DNA from: Serratia silvae
GTDB lineage: Bacteria; Pseudomonadota; Gammaproteobacteria; Enterobacterales; Enterobacteriaceae
Assembly (NCBI RefSeq): GCF_023282985.1
Contig: NZ_JAGQDC010000002.1
Span: 186,001-250,000, forward strand
DNA: 64,000 nucleotides
Direction of reading: 5' to 3'
In this document: positions 19,673 through 28,512 of the stretch, piece after piece
Numbering within the stretch: the stretch's first letter is position 1
How the letters are laid out: each line of letters starts with the position of its first letter
Made by a program: the position numbers and the translations under genes
Notes under the pieces: model-generated
The model's database searches: none
The model's input: only the letters and a program-made list of their open reading frames with translations
Told to the model about the DNA's origin: nothing

Positions 19673-21387
19673 CCTTTGCTCCTGTCTGTGGTGTTGGCCT
19701 GTTGGTCAGGCAGTTGCCAAAAATTGAAAAAGTTGAACCAATCGAGCGGTGCCTGCAACGCGTAGTGTTCAAGACGCTCAGCATACTGATCAACCGCCTG
19801 TTGCAAGGCAGCTTGACGATCGGCCCGCGGTAACAGCAGAGGGTCGGCAAACGGCTCGCAGTGCAAATGCAGTTTTCCCTGCTGGCGCAGGGCATAGATC
19901 AGCAACACAGGGCAACGCAATATCGAAGCCAGAATAAACGGCCCTTGAGGGAATGGGGCAGGATGGCCCATAAAGCGGCTCCAGATAACCCGGCAGCTAT
20001 CTCCTCGCTGCGGTTTGACCGCGATGCGATCGCCAACGATCGCCACCCATTCGCCGCGATCCAGCTTGTCTTTGAGCAATATGGCGGTATCCGGGCCGAT
20101 ATCGGTCACGGGCAACAGGTTGAGCCCTGCCTGGGGCGCTATCTCCGCCATAATCTGTTTGAAACGCTGGGCGTTGTCGTTGAACACCAGCGCATTGATG
20201 GTTTTACTCACCTGTAGTTGTGCCAACGCCCGGCAAGCTTCGATATCTCCCAAATGGGAGGCCAGCAGCAATTTGCCTTGCGGGGAGCCAATATCCAGCG
20301 TGGCTTCGGCATTGGGGGCGAAGACAACATCCTGCCCTAGCCGCATTTCCCCACGCCAACTGGCGATTTTATCCAGCATGGCATCTGCAAAACGTAAAAA
20401 ATGGTGATAGCTGTTGAGATGCGCAGGAATGGGGAGCGAACGTGAAGTCAACTCGTTGCGTACCCGCTTCAGCCAGGCTTGTGAAGCCTGACGGGCCTGA
20501 TGTGCGCCAAGCCAGTAAACCGCCACCACCGGATAGAGCAGTGGAGCAATGGCCTTTCTACCCAGTAAGCGCCAGATAGCAAGCATGATGCGCATTCCCC
20601 ACAACCCCTTGATTTCTTTCTGACGTGCCCAGTGTGGGTTGGAGCGACGAAAAAGCAGGGTAGGGATGCGCGGCAACATGCCGAAGAAAAGGCGGGTATG
20701 CATCAGTGAAATGCGCACGTTATCCTTCAAAGCATCAAAGTGTGACAACCCATCCTGGGGGTAGGTAACGCGCGTCGGCACAAAGTAACTGGTGTTCCCT
20801 TGCCAGTAGAGGCGAACCATTACTTCCGTATCGAAGTCCATGCGTTTGCCTAGCGCCGTTTTATGCGCCAACTGCAGGGTGGGAGCTATTGGGTAAACCC
20901 GGAAACCGCACATGCTGTCTTTGAGCTGGAGAGAGAGTGTCTCAATCCACACCCAGACGTGAGTTACCCAGCGGCCATAGCGCCGCGACGCTGGTATGGA
21001 GTCGTCGTAAACCGGTTGCCCGGAAACTAAATCCTGGGGATGAAGCTGTGCCAGGGCAATCAGCTTGGGAATATCTTCAATGGCATGTTGGCCGTCCGCA
21101 TCGACCTGTATCGCATGGCTAAATCCTCTGCGTTGAGCCTCTTCCAATCCGCGAACAACCGCCGTGCCTTTTCCTGAATTGTGTGCAAGGCGTACTAAGG
21201 TGACATCCGCGTGAATGGTGGCTAGGCGCTCAAGTTCCTGCTGGGTGGCCTGATCGCTGCCATCGTCCACCACCAGACAGGCCAAGCCAAAGGGTTGCAG
21301 GCGCGCGAGCACGCTTGCCATCATGGCTCCGTGGTTATAGCAGGGGATCACCACACAAGGGTTAAACGTGGCGCTATTCAGCGACAT
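19666..21387 (-). CDS. apeJ: Glycosyltransferase/acyltransferase fusion (ApeJ)
   Basis: This is a 573-residue two-domain protein. The N-terminal half (about 1-240) is a family 2 glycosyltransferase with VVIPCYNHG, VVDDGSD and the metal-binding DADGQH. The C-terminal half (about 290-573) resembles LpxL/HtrB-type lipid acyltransferases (ASHLGDIEACRAL; FPQGPFILASILRCPVL). In APE lipids the polyene is joined through a sugar and carries acyl chains, so this fusion plausibly builds the lipid anchor; this is inference from the domains. It overlaps apeI by ten bases. Confidence 0.88.
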   Translation of the reverse strand: MSLNSATFNPCVVIPCYNHGAMMASVLARLQPFGLACLVVDDGSDQATQQELERLATIHADVTLVRLAHNSGKGTAVVRGLEEAQRRGFSHAIQVDADGQHAIEDIPKLIALAQLHPQDLVSGQPVYDDSIPASRRYGRWVTHVWVWIETLSLQLKDSMCGFRVYPIAPTLQLAHKTALGKRMDFDTEVMVRLYWQGNTSYFVPTRVTYPQDGLSHFDALKDNVRISLMHTRLFFGMLPRIPTLLFRRSNPHWARQKEIKGLWGMRIMLAIWRLLGRKAIAPLLYPVVAVYWLGAHQARQASQAWLKRVRNELTSRSLPIPAHLNSYHHFLRFADAMLDKIASWRGEMRLGQDVVFAPNAEATLDIGSPQGKLLLASHLGDIEACRALAQLQVSKTINALVFNDNAQRFKQIMAEIAPQAGLNLLPVTDIGPDTAILLKDKLDRGEWVAIVGDRIAVKPQRGDSCRVIWSRFMGHPAPFPQGPFILASILRCPVLLIYALRQQGKLHLHCEPFADPLLLPRADRQAALQQAVDQYAERLEHYALQAPLDWFNFFNFWQLPDQQANTTDRSKGC

Positions 21388-21728
21388 AATCGGATCTTCC
21401 CGCTGCTGGCTGTGCTACGAGTCTCACCATCATGGCGTTGATAGCGGAAAACCATGATTTGCCGCTCTTCCTGCCAGTCAAGCGTCAGCGTGACGATGTT
21501 ATCCGGCAATAAGGGCTGTTGGAATTTGACACTTTGAATACTGTGAAAGCGAAAATCGGGTACCAGTAGTGAGGTGGCGTAGTGCATCACCCAGTCTAGT
21601 TGCGTCACGCCGGGTAGCAGAGGCTGTACTGCGAAGTGGCCTTTAAACCAGAATGAAGCCGCGTCCAGCCGTAACACGATCTCGGCCTGCTGCTGCGTCT
21701 GATGGCGAGCCATCTCATGGGGTCTCAT
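21378..21728 (-). CDS. apeI: Aryl polyene dehydratase/hotdog subunit (ApeI)
   Basis: This is a 116-residue hotdog-fold protein with GHFAVQPLLPGVTQLDWV, a FabA/FabZ-like signature in which the FPGxPxxPGV pattern is recognisable. It is the partner of ApeP in the heterodimeric dehydratase that makes the all-trans double bonds. Of several starts I chose the ATG at 21728, which has AGGA eight bases upstream and overlaps the apeH stop by 14 bases; 21752 and 21713 are alternatives. Confidence 0.82.
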   Translation of the reverse strand: MRPHEMARHQTQQQAEIVLRLDAASFWFKGHFAVQPLLPGVTQLDWVMHYATSLLVPDFRFHSIQSVKFQQPLLPDNIVTLTLDWQEERQIMVFRYQRHDGETRSTASSGKIRLCR

Positions 21729-23076
21729 GAAACAATTCCTGTAATTGCGCATAGACGCGCTTGTTCATGCTGTTGACGGGCATCTCGTCGACGATACGCC
21801 AGTAACGAGGGATAGTGACAGGTTCCAGCCACGGGCGCAGCGCACGACGCCATGATATTTCCAGTGCTTTGCCGCCCATTTGTTGCCACTGCTGCCGAGC
21901 GTGGTCTTCAAGCACCAGCAATGCGCCAATACCTTGGCGCCCTCCGCGTGTTACCGGTAGCGCTGCGGCTTCGCGTACGCCTTCGAGTTCCAGCAGCCGT
22001 TGCTCGATCTCGCAAAGTGAAATGCGTTTCTCTTCAATTTTCACCACCCGGTCGCGGCGGCCTGTTATCTGGAAGCGTCCGCTATCGTCAAATTGCAAAA
22101 TATCGTCGAGGAGCAGGCCGTGCCTATCGCTGATAAGCGGAGAGATAGCGCGGATCTCGTCGGCGTCAACCATGATACGCACGCCAGGGAAGGGCTGCCA
22201 GGTTACATCAGGCTGCTGATGGTGACGCCAGGCGAGGATCCCAGTCTCGGTACTACCGTAGATTTCGTCTGGCCAGACGCCTAACCAACTGGCGGTCTGA
22301 GCAACGCTTTCCCAAGGCAACACTCCCCCTGCGGAGATGACCATATTCACTGGAGGTGGCGTGAGCTGGTGGTCCAGGCGTTTTAGAAAAGCCGGGCTGC
22401 TGATAAAGGCGTATTGGTGTTGATTCGCCAGAGTTGCCAACTGCTCGGTGTAATGAAGCATTGCTGCATGCAGCGGTAATCCTAGCGCCATGGGTAAAAA
22501 GATACGGAAGGTGAGGCCGTAAAGGTGCAACGGAGGCACTGAGGCCACAATATGGCAGCCGGTGAGCCTGTCGGCAAAACGTTCAGCCAGTAAGGAGGCT
22601 TCGCGATCGAGGCTGGCAATGGGCTTTATGATGCGGCGTGGTTGCCCTGTCGAGCCGGAGGTAAATAGTTCGATATGGCTGGCCGGATCGATAGTGGGTA
22701 GCGGTGGCTGGTTCTCGCTACTTTGATCGGTTGATTGGATCTGGATCAGCGAACCGCTCCAGGCCAGTGCCTGGTCGGTCAGTACGCCGTTAAACAGCGC
22801 CCGTTGTTCTTCCAGCAGAGAAACACGACTATGCCCGGGAACTACGGGTGTTTTGCCCGCATGCAATGTTGCCAATAGCCCGACGATAAACAGATAGCTG
22901 TTTTCAAAACACAGCGCCCAGCGATCGCCCTCATGTTGTTGCAGGATGCTCACCTGTGCAGCTACGTCATGGCGCAGCTGCCCCAGCGTCCAGATATGCC
23001 CATCAAGCCAGGCAATCGGGGTTTCATTGGCACGCGAAGCACTCAGCCACTGAGCCAGAGGGAGTGTCTGATTCAT
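21715..23076 (-). CDS. apeH: Aryl-acid AMP ligase (ApeH)
   Basis: This adenylate-forming enzyme activates the aromatic starter (4-hydroxybenzoate in the characterised pathway) and loads it on an acyl carrier protein. The 453-residue protein contains the P-loop TSGSTGQP, the YGSTE motif and the hinge GRRDRVVKIEEKRIS, with a C-terminal NSMNK lysine region. The ATG at 23076 overlaps the apeG stop in ATGA; a longer in-frame form would add 33 residues lying inside apeG. No tyrosine ammonia-lyase gene is present, so the aryl acid presumably comes from ubiquinone metabolism. Confidence 0.9.
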   Translation of the reverse strand: MNQTLPLAQWLSASRANETPIAWLDGHIWTLGQLRHDVAAQVSILQQHEGDRWALCFENSYLFIVGLLATLHAGKTPVVPGHSRVSLLEEQRALFNGVLTDQALAWSGSLIQIQSTDQSSENQPPLPTIDPASHIELFTSGSTGQPRRIIKPIASLDREASLLAERFADRLTGCHIVASVPPLHLYGLTFRIFLPMALGLPLHAAMLHYTEQLATLANQHQYAFISSPAFLKRLDHQLTPPPVNMVISAGGVLPWESVAQTASWLGVWPDEIYGSTETGILAWRHHQQPDVTWQPFPGVRIMVDADEIRAISPLISDRHGLLLDDILQFDDSGRFQITGRRDRVVKIEEKRISLCEIEQRLLELEGVREAAALPVTRGGRQGIGALLVLEDHARQQWQQMGGKALEISWRRALRPWLEPVTIPRYWRIVDEMPVNSMNKRVYAQLQELFHETP

Positions 23077-23654
23077 GCCGCGTCTCGCAATATCCGCCTG
23101 CGACGCACCAGCCATTCGCCAGCCATCAGTGCACCCATCAACAGATAGGCAATCATGCCGTTCCACAGCGTCCATAACCGAATATCACCGAGCAGAACGG
23201 TGAAAAGTGCCATCGAACCGTTCAGAATGAAAAACACACACCATATCTGGGTGACCTTGCGGGTATAACGCACGCCTGACAGAGGGAGCTCCGGCTCCTG
23301 CAAACGGGCAAGGCGCTCCACCATTGGCATCGAACTCCACAGTGAACTACCAAATACGCCGAGCATGACCAGATTGACTACCACTGGGTAAAATAGCAGC
23401 AGCTGATGCGTTTTTAGCACATAGCTCATTAGGCATAATGTGAGACCCGCGAGTGCCACGGCTTGCAGTACATAGCGCATCGGGCCGCGCTGACTTTTGA
23501 CCTGATAGAGGCGAAAGGCCAGCAACAAGGCGATGATCGGCAGCAGCCAGTGAAGGCTGTTGCGTGTCAGGCCAAACCAGACAAGAAATGGCCAAGCCAG
23601 TAGCGCAAGTACCGCCACCAGTTGTATCCCTTTCAGGGATCGAGCGCCGCGCAT
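23073..23654 (-). CDS. apeG: Aryl polyene locus membrane protein (ApeG, COG4648-like)
   Basis: This is a 193-residue integral membrane protein with about five to six hydrophobic helices and a basic C-terminus (VRRRRILRDAA). It belongs to the membrane family found in every APE locus I know of, but its function has not been shown. It lies between the carrier proteins and the aryl-acid ligase. It starts six bases after apeF and overlaps apeH by four. Confidence 0.78.
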   Translation of the reverse strand: MRGARSLKGIQLVAVLALLAWPFLVWFGLTRNSLHWLLPIIALLLAFRLYQVKSQRGPMRYVLQAVALAGLTLCLMSYVLKTHQLLLFYPVVVNLVMLGVFGSSLWSSMPMVERLARLQEPELPLSGVRYTRKVTQIWCVFFILNGSMALFTVLLGDIRLWTLWNGMIAYLLMGALMAGEWLVRRRRILRDAA

Positions 23655-23660
23655 AAACGG

Positions 23661-23912
23661 TTATGCTTCTTGCAATAGCTGTTCTACCGCATCAACGACA
23701 TCTTGCACGGTACGCACCTGCTTAAAGGTTTCCGGCTTGATTTTTTTCCCGGTCTTCTTCTGCAGGTGCACGATCATGTCAACGGCATCGATACTGTCTA
23801 ACTCAAGCTCTTCATACAAGCGGGCCTCAGGTTTGATGTCCTGTGGGTCGATATCGAACAGTTTGGTCAGCAGTGCGGACACTTCCTGATAAATGGTTTG
23901 TTGTTCTGTCAT
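23661..23912 (-). CDS. apeF: Aryl polyene acyl carrier protein (ApeF)
   Basis: This is an 83-residue acidic acyl carrier protein with the phosphopantetheine attachment site LDSIDAVD (S40). It is one of two carrier proteins encoded side by side, a hallmark of aryl polyene loci. It probably carries the growing polyene or the malonyl unit. No phosphopantetheinyl transferase gene is seen in the window, so activation must come from elsewhere. Confidence 0.9.
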   Translation of the reverse strand: MTEQQTIYQEVSALLTKLFDIDPQDIKPEARLYEELELDSIDAVDMIVHLQKKTGKKIKPETFKQVRTVQDVVDAVEQLLQEA

Positions 23913-23924
23913 AGCGGGCTCTTC

Positions 23925-24185
23925 TCAGGCACGTTGAGCTTGGATAAAGGATGCCAGTGTTGCCACTGAATAGAAATGTTGGCGCATCTCTTCATTTTCG
24001 GCGGAAAGCACGACACCATACTGGTTTTTCACCATCAGCCCTAACTCTAAAGCATCGATGGAGTCCAGCCCAAGCCCTTCACCAAACAGCGCCGCATTGG
24101 TGTCGATATCGTCCGCAGACAGTTCATCCAAATTCAGTGTATTTATTATGAGATTTTTAATTTCAAGGTGGAGCGCTTGCATCAT
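23925..24185 (-). CDS. apeE: Aryl polyene acyl carrier protein (ApeE)
   Basis: This is an 86-residue acyl carrier protein with attachment site LDSIDALE (S42). In the Xenorhabdus pathway ApeE accepts the aryl starter from ApeH, as I recall. The start is ATGATG: the first ATG (24185) is four bases and the second (24182) seven bases after AGGA, so the second may be the real one. It overlaps the end of apeD by about 20 bases. Confidence 0.9.
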   Translation of the reverse strand: MMQALHLEIKNLIINTLNLDELSADDIDTNAALFGEGLGLDSIDALELGLMVKNQYGVVLSAENEEMRQHFYSVATLASFIQAQRA

Positions 24186-24978
24186 TAATTCCTGACAAAG
24201 GTATAAGGCCTGGTGATAACTGATGCAAAAGATGCCGGTTTAGCTGCCTTGCGGCTAATGCTGGCTGTTGCGATTCTGCATCAAAAAAATGTTCTATCTG
24301 TACCCGTTCACGTACTTCTACCTGGAACAGGGGTTTCCTGGGTGGAACGTCATACCATCTGCTCTGTTTATCAAGCAGATGCTCGCTACAGTGGATCACT
24401 GCTATACGCACGTCACGGCGGCATCGTACGGCAATATTGGCGGCACCGCGCTGCAGTGTCATATTTTCACCAGGGCGAGTGCGCGTTCCCTCTGGAAAAA
24501 TAAGTATGGTGTCGCCCTGTGACAGGCGTTGCTGACTGGCTGGAAGTAGCGTGTCCGCCTGGCTATTGACCAGATAATCCGCAGCCCGGATCACTCCGCT
24601 CACAAAGGGGTTATGCAGCAGAGCGCTTTTTACCAGGCAGTCTGTCTCGGGCATCACGGATGCCAAAAGCACGTAATCAATCAGTGTCGGATGGTTAGCG
24701 ACCACCAAACAACCGCGCTCCTGGCGTAATATATCAATCCCCTTGATGCGATAATCCAATACACCCAACGTTTTTGCTATCGATAAGAACAGCCGGAAGC
24801 TGGCGGCAATACTGCGCCGGGCTACCCGGCGGCGCTTGGCAATATCGCGCTGCAGTACCAGCAGCAGATTAAACCAGACAAGCGATAGCAGCAGGCCGCC
24901 GACGCCAAACAGGACAAAGCAAAAGCCGGTCATTATCAGACGCCAAGCCCAGTTTAAATGTGCGAATAGGCCGCTCAT
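24163..24978 (-). CDS. apeD: 1-acylglycerol-3-phosphate acyltransferase-like protein (ApeD)
   Basis: This membrane-associated acyltransferase of the PlsC family has 271 residues. The acyltransferase boxes NHPTLID (NHx4D) and FPEGTRTRPGE are intact, and an N-terminal hydrophobic segment lies near residues 15-45. It probably acylates the lipid part of the aryl polyene. The chosen ATG at 24978 overlaps the apeC stop (ATGA); an upstream in-frame start lies inside apeC. Confidence 0.87.
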   Translation of the reverse strand: MSGLFAHLNWAWRLIMTGFCFVLFGVGGLLLSLVWFNLLLVLQRDIAKRRRVARRSIAASFRLFLSIAKTLGVLDYRIKGIDILRQERGCLVVANHPTLIDYVLLASVMPETDCLVKSALLHNPFVSGVIRAADYLVNSQADTLLPASQQRLSQGDTILIFPEGTRTRPGENMTLQRGAANIAVRCRRDVRIAVIHCSEHLLDKQSRWYDVPPRKPLFQVEVRERVQIEHFFDAESQQPALAARQLNRHLLHQLSPGLIPLSGINDASAPP

Positions 24979-25697
24979 GTACGGCTCCAGTACCACTTTA
25001 GCCTTTCACCCGCAATGGCGAACGTTGGGTCCTTGGCCAGGTAGTGTTGTAAAAACTGTAAACTTTGCGGTAGCAGGGGCTCTTCCCCTGTGCCTTCCTG
25101 CTTGCTCTCGCACCTTAACGTATTCCCGCGTTCAAACACCAGCGCCACCGCATAGGCCCAGGTCGGCATCTGCTCTGGCAGGTAGGTGTGGTAAAACTCG
25201 GGCAGCAAGCCATCAAAATCGACCATTAATACTCTCTGGTAACCCGCCTGGAGTAAACACACGACCTCACATAACGCTTGCTGAAAGGTGTCTAGGCCAG
25301 CAGAAAGTGAAGATGATACCAGAGGATTTTGCGCCGTGATGGTCAAGTGACCCACCGCTGAGTTATGTACCGACATGGTGAAATCAGTTGGGGAAACCGC
25401 TTGCTGGGTGGCTATGGCCTGCAAAATTCGGTAATTACGCTCCAACTCACCGTGACGACTGGTATAAAGGACCGCATCCACCGGTTGACGACGTAGCATG
25501 GCTAAACCGCATTCCACGGCCAGCCTACTGCCTGAACTCAGGCGGCGTGCTGTCATCATGGGAAGTTCGGTCAGCTTCGATTGCGGCGCTGAGGGTATGA
25601 TCCCATGGGGCTCCTGCGACCATTGACGCCATTGCGATGCGTCGCTTAGTCCGGGGGCCATGGCCTGCCAATCAACGATGTTCAATGCAAAATTCAT
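24975..25697 (-). CDS. apeC: Chain-length-factor-like ketosynthase homologue (ApeC)
   Basis: This 240-residue protein of the 'beta-ketoacyl synthase N-terminal-like' type pairs with ApeO as the chain-length factor. It lacks the active-site cysteine: where KSs have AC-S-S-G, this protein reads SSSLSAG (about residues 128-134). The two histidines of a full KS are also absent because the protein is short. I chose the ATG at 25697 (MNFALNIVDW), which has GGAAG seven bases upstream; TTG at 25742 and ATG at 25736 are longer but poorer starts. Confidence 0.82.
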   Translation of the reverse strand: MNFALNIVDWQAMAPGLSDASQWRQWSQEPHGIIPSAPQSKLTELPMMTARRLSSGSRLAVECGLAMLRRQPVDAVLYTSRHGELERNYRILQAIATQQAVSPTDFTMSVHNSAVGHLTITAQNPLVSSSLSAGLDTFQQALCEVVCLLQAGYQRVLMVDFDGLLPEFYHTYLPEQMPTWAYAVALVFERGNTLRCESKQEGTGEEPLLPQSLQFLQHYLAKDPTFAIAGERLKWYWSRT

Positions 25698-25766
25698 CAA
25701 CGTGCTTCCGCGGTTACTCGGTTTGGACTGTGTCATCTCCAAGGTAGCATGAGCGCTGCCCCATCA

Positions 25767-26825
25767 TTATTGCTTTCGGCATACTAACAAGGTATGTCCA
25801 ATACCAAGGTTATCGAGGCGTTTTTCTACCCGGAAACCTGCCGTTTCGAGGAAACTGTAAAATTTACCGGCGCTGTAAAAGCGGCTGTTACCGTTAGCCA
25901 TGCAGGTAAAATAGAGTGAGGAGGCGTTGAGGCTGAACGAAGCCGCTTCAAATTTTTGCGCATCCCAGAACAGCTCCATAATGCATAGCTGAGCGTCAGG
26001 CTTCATCACCCGTTTGATTTTTTTCAGAATAGTAATAATTTGCTCCGGTGAAAAACAGTCAAGAAACTGACTCATCCACCAGATATCTGCGCTACTGGGT
26101 AACGGTGCATCGCTTAGCATGTCTACCGCATGGAAATCTATGCGATGAGATAACCCGGCTTTTTCGACATTCTCACGCGCCAGGCTAATTTGCTGTGGCA
26201 GATCCAGTAAGGTAATGCTGACGTTATCATCGTACTGGCAACAACGTAGCGCCCATTTTCCAGTATTGCCGCCCACATCATAAAGCGTTGTTGGTTTATT
26301 GTTAAATATATGGGGTAGTGCGGCATTAAATGCGGCATCTGAATAGTAGTGATCAAAAGCAAACCAGCTTTCACGTGCAGCCTTGGGCAATTGCGATAAG
26401 GCAGGGTAGATGGTCGGCCATTCACCAAACACTTTTAAACCAGCGGGCTTCTCTTCCTTAAGCGCATGTTCTAAAGAAAACAGCCCCTGATAACAAACAT
26501 CTTGCGTGAAATCCATATTCACACGGGTCATGGCATCGTGGAGTAGGAAGTGCCCCACTTTGGCAATGAAGTAATAGCCGTTTTGATGAGTCACAATACG
26601 GCCACTTAACCCCATATCCAACAGCACACTAACGGCATATTCATTAATGCTGCTATTGGCAGTGATGTCCTCAAGCAGGGCGCCATGCTTTCCTTGTTCA
26701 TCCAGATAGGCTAATACACCCGTATTACGCAGACAAAGGGCGGTTTGAAACAGCATTGGAGCAAAGGCAATCCGTTGCGCCTCTGTGATAGCATCAAGTG
26801 CACTGAGAGTGTCCTGTTGATACAT
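25767..26825 (-). CDS. apeB: SAM-dependent methyltransferase of the aryl polyene locus
   Basis: This is a 352-residue class I methyltransferase with an N-terminal winged-helix dimerisation part (about 1-140) and a SAM domain containing YDVGGNTGKW and a later DMLSD. It resembles plant-type O/C-methyltransferases. E. coli APE carries a 3-methyl-4-hydroxyphenyl head, so head-group methylation is the likely job (inference). I preferred the ATG at 26825; a TTG at 26855 would add ten residues but has no ribosome site. The symbol apeB follows from counting 18 genes A to R. Confidence 0.8.
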   Translation of the reverse strand: MYQQDTLSALDAITEAQRIAFAPMLFQTALCLRNTGVLAYLDEQGKHGALLEDITANSSINEYAVSVLLDMGLSGRIVTHQNGYYFIAKVGHFLLHDAMTRVNMDFTQDVCYQGLFSLEHALKEEKPAGLKVFGEWPTIYPALSQLPKAARESWFAFDHYYSDAAFNAALPHIFNNKPTTLYDVGGNTGKWALRCCQYDDNVSITLLDLPQQISLARENVEKAGLSHRIDFHAVDMLSDAPLPSSADIWWMSQFLDCFSPEQIITILKKIKRVMKPDAQLCIMELFWDAQKFEAASFSLNASSLYFTCMANGNSRFYSAGKFYSFLETAGFRVEKRLDNLGIGHTLLVCRKQ

Positions 26826-26904
26826 TTGTTGTACAGCCTCTTTAATCGGATACAAAATAGCGACGCCAGCTTGTATCCGGCGATAATCTAATCAATGTTG
26901 GAAA

Positions 26905-27294
26905 TTACAGCGCGGCACCAGCCGACAAATTTAACTGGATATCTTTATCGAGATTGTGTACCCAGCGGTTGTAGCTTTTATGAATTTTCCCACCCGAGGC
27001 TAGCAGGTTGAGGCTACTGGTGTAGTCGATGGAATAACTTGTTGCGGAATAGGTGATGCGGATTTCAGCCACATGATCGCGAGCCTGGAGGCGGCCATTA
27101 ATGACGCCAGGGCCAGCCTGTGTCATAACCCATTCACGTTGCACACCTGCTTTCAGGATTGCAGTTCTGACTTGTGCTTCGGTATGACCAGTGCTGACCG
27201 TGCTGTTGATTTGTTGTATTGGGGCGGTACGCACACAACCGGTCAGAGTGGCGATGACGGCAAGAGCAGCACACCATTTAACGATGTTTTTCAT
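26905..27294 (-). CDS. apeA: Small lipoprotein at the head of the aryl polyene operon
   Basis: This is a 129-residue predicted lipoprotein with a lipobox TLTGC (Cys at residue 20). The mature part contains SYSIDYTSSLNL and ends near LNLSAGAAL, consistent with a small beta-rich periplasmic domain. It is preceded by AAAGGAAA nine bases upstream of the ATG and followed 79 bases later by the methyltransferase, so it probably opens the operon. If the locus is lettered A to R it takes the A position; the symbol is an inference and the function is unknown. Confidence 0.7.
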   Translation of the reverse strand: MKNIVKWCAALAVIATLTGCVRTAPIQQINSTVSTGHTEAQVRTAILKAGVQREWVMTQAGPGVINGRLQARDHVAEIRITYSATSYSIDYTSSLNLLASGGKIHKSYNRWVHNLDKDIQLNLSAGAAL

Positions 27295-27588
27295 AAAACA
27301 ATTTCCTTTTGTTAGCAGGTTACAACCTAGAGAAAACTGAGCGGTTTAATTTTTTAATTAACGCCCACTGTTTTTAGCCGTGAAATTTATCAACGCATGA
27401 TACTGAGATCAATTAAATTGCACAAGATGGATTGGGGAAATTACTTAGGAAAAATCTAACTTTAAGTCTGCTTCTCTTAGAGGATTAAACCAAAATTTTC
27501 AGCATTAATGCCTATAGGCAGTTGTTTGTTTTGCGTGTTTTTTGTTGGGAAAAAACCAAGGCAATATAGGAATGCGCTTATTTTTTAG
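27295..27588. promoter_or_regulatory. AT-rich region upstream of the aryl polyene operon
   Basis: This roughly 290-base stretch has low GC content, with many A/T runs, in front of an 18-gene minus-strand operon. The ape promoter must lie here. The base composition suggests possible H-NS binding, but I cannot assign a defined promoter or regulator site by eye. Confidence 0.4.
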
Positions 27589-27723
27589 GTGTGTTTCCCT
27601 TTATCCGATAATGGTACGCCGCTGTGTTGGTGGGTGGCTAGACCACTCCCTCATTGCTGGCGCTCAATGAAGAGGCCATCATTTGATGGCTTCATAGAGA
27701 GTTTAAAGTGGAGCCGAACGCAA

Positions 27724-27981
27724 ATGCTTTCTGCTGCTGTACGAAGCTGGCCGGCTCATGCACATGGCGGCGGATATACAGCCCCACCGGTGCTGCAGTT
27801 TAGTTTGCACCCAGAGCGGGGCGTTGAGGTGGCAGCTTCGTGGTCAGCACTGGTCTTGTTGTTGATGAGAAAGGAGCATCCATTAGCCGAAAGGCAAGTG
27901 GTTCTGGCGGATCTTTGCGAGTATCTTAATCAGACATTAAGTTGTGAAGAACGGGCCATTGGTGAGAAATTCGGCATATAA
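27724..27981 (+). CDS. Hypothetical small protein
   Basis: This is an open frame of about 85 residues from ATG 27724 (TGGAG ten bases upstream); a longer frame begins at TTG 27589. The C-terminal half (LLMRKEHPLAERQVVLADLCEYLNQTLSCEERAIGEKFGI) looks protein-like, amphipathic and charged. I do not recognise the family. It sits between the ape operon and tRNA-Thr in an accessory stretch and could be a remnant. Confidence 0.3.
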   Translation: MLSAAVRSWPAHAHGGGYTAPPVLQFSLHPERGVEVAASWSALVLLLMRKEHPLAERQVVLADLCEYLNQTLSCEERAIGEKFGI

Positions 27982-28023
27982 GCCGTTTTTTAATCAACAA
28001 GATAAATAATCTGTTGATTATGC

Positions 28024-28052
28024 TTGATTGTTCCAATCTGGCTGTATTATAT
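28024..28052 (+). promoter_or_regulatory. Probable promoter of tRNA-Thr
   Basis: TTGATT at 28024-28029 and TTATAT at 28047-28052 are separated by 17 bases and lie about 40 bases before the tRNA, a plausible sigma-70 promoter. Confidence 0.45.
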
Positions 28053-28090
28053 TGCGCTCCACGGAAACAGTAGCACTTCCGACAGATTTC

Positions 28091-28166
<76 letters not shown>

Positions 28167-28172
28167 TATAAG

Positions 28173-28202
28173 AAACCCCAGTAGAGATGCTGGGGTTTTT
28201 TG
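28173..28202 (+). terminator. Rho-independent terminator after tRNA-Thr
   Basis: AAACCCCAG (28173-28181) pairs with CTGGGGTTT (28190-28198) across an 8-base loop, and the stem runs into a tract of T residues. The hairpin starts seven bases after the tRNA. Confidence 0.9.
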
Positions 28203-28253
28203 TCTTTGGGCATCCATGATGCGGCGCAGTAAATGACCGCGCCTTACGACCCT

Positions 28254-28496
28254 TTAAATATCGGTGGCCAGCCATTGGTCAGACTCTTCGAACATCTCTT
28301 CCAGCATACGGTTTAATTTCTCGCGGTCACTTTTGCTGGCGTCTGAGTTGAGGCCGTTGGCCTGCATGGGTTTTACCTTCACCTCTGCATCCGGGAAGAT
28401 GCGATGCACCCGTTTTGTCAGCTCGGCCTTGATGATTTCATCGGCACCAGGGATCCCTGCGACATTACGCTTATCAAACACCAATTCAACGAACAT
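28254..28496 (-). CDS. DinI-like / MsgA-like SOS-regulated protein
   Basis: This is an 80-residue protein of the DinI family. MFVELVFDKRNVAGIPGADEI and HRIFPDAEVKVKPM, with an acidic C-terminus EMFEESDQWLATDI, resemble the Salmonella MsgA/DinI-like proteins closely. DinI itself binds and modulates RecA filaments; the function of this subgroup is less clear. A near-consensus LexA box lies 19-34 bases upstream of the start codon. It converges on the tRNA-Thr terminator. Confidence 0.88.
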   Translation of the reverse strand: MFVELVFDKRNVAGIPGADEIIKAELTKRVHRIFPDAEVKVKPMQANGLNSDASKSDREKLNRMLEEMFEESDQWLATDI

Positions 28497-28512
28497 AGCC
28501 CAACCCTAACGT

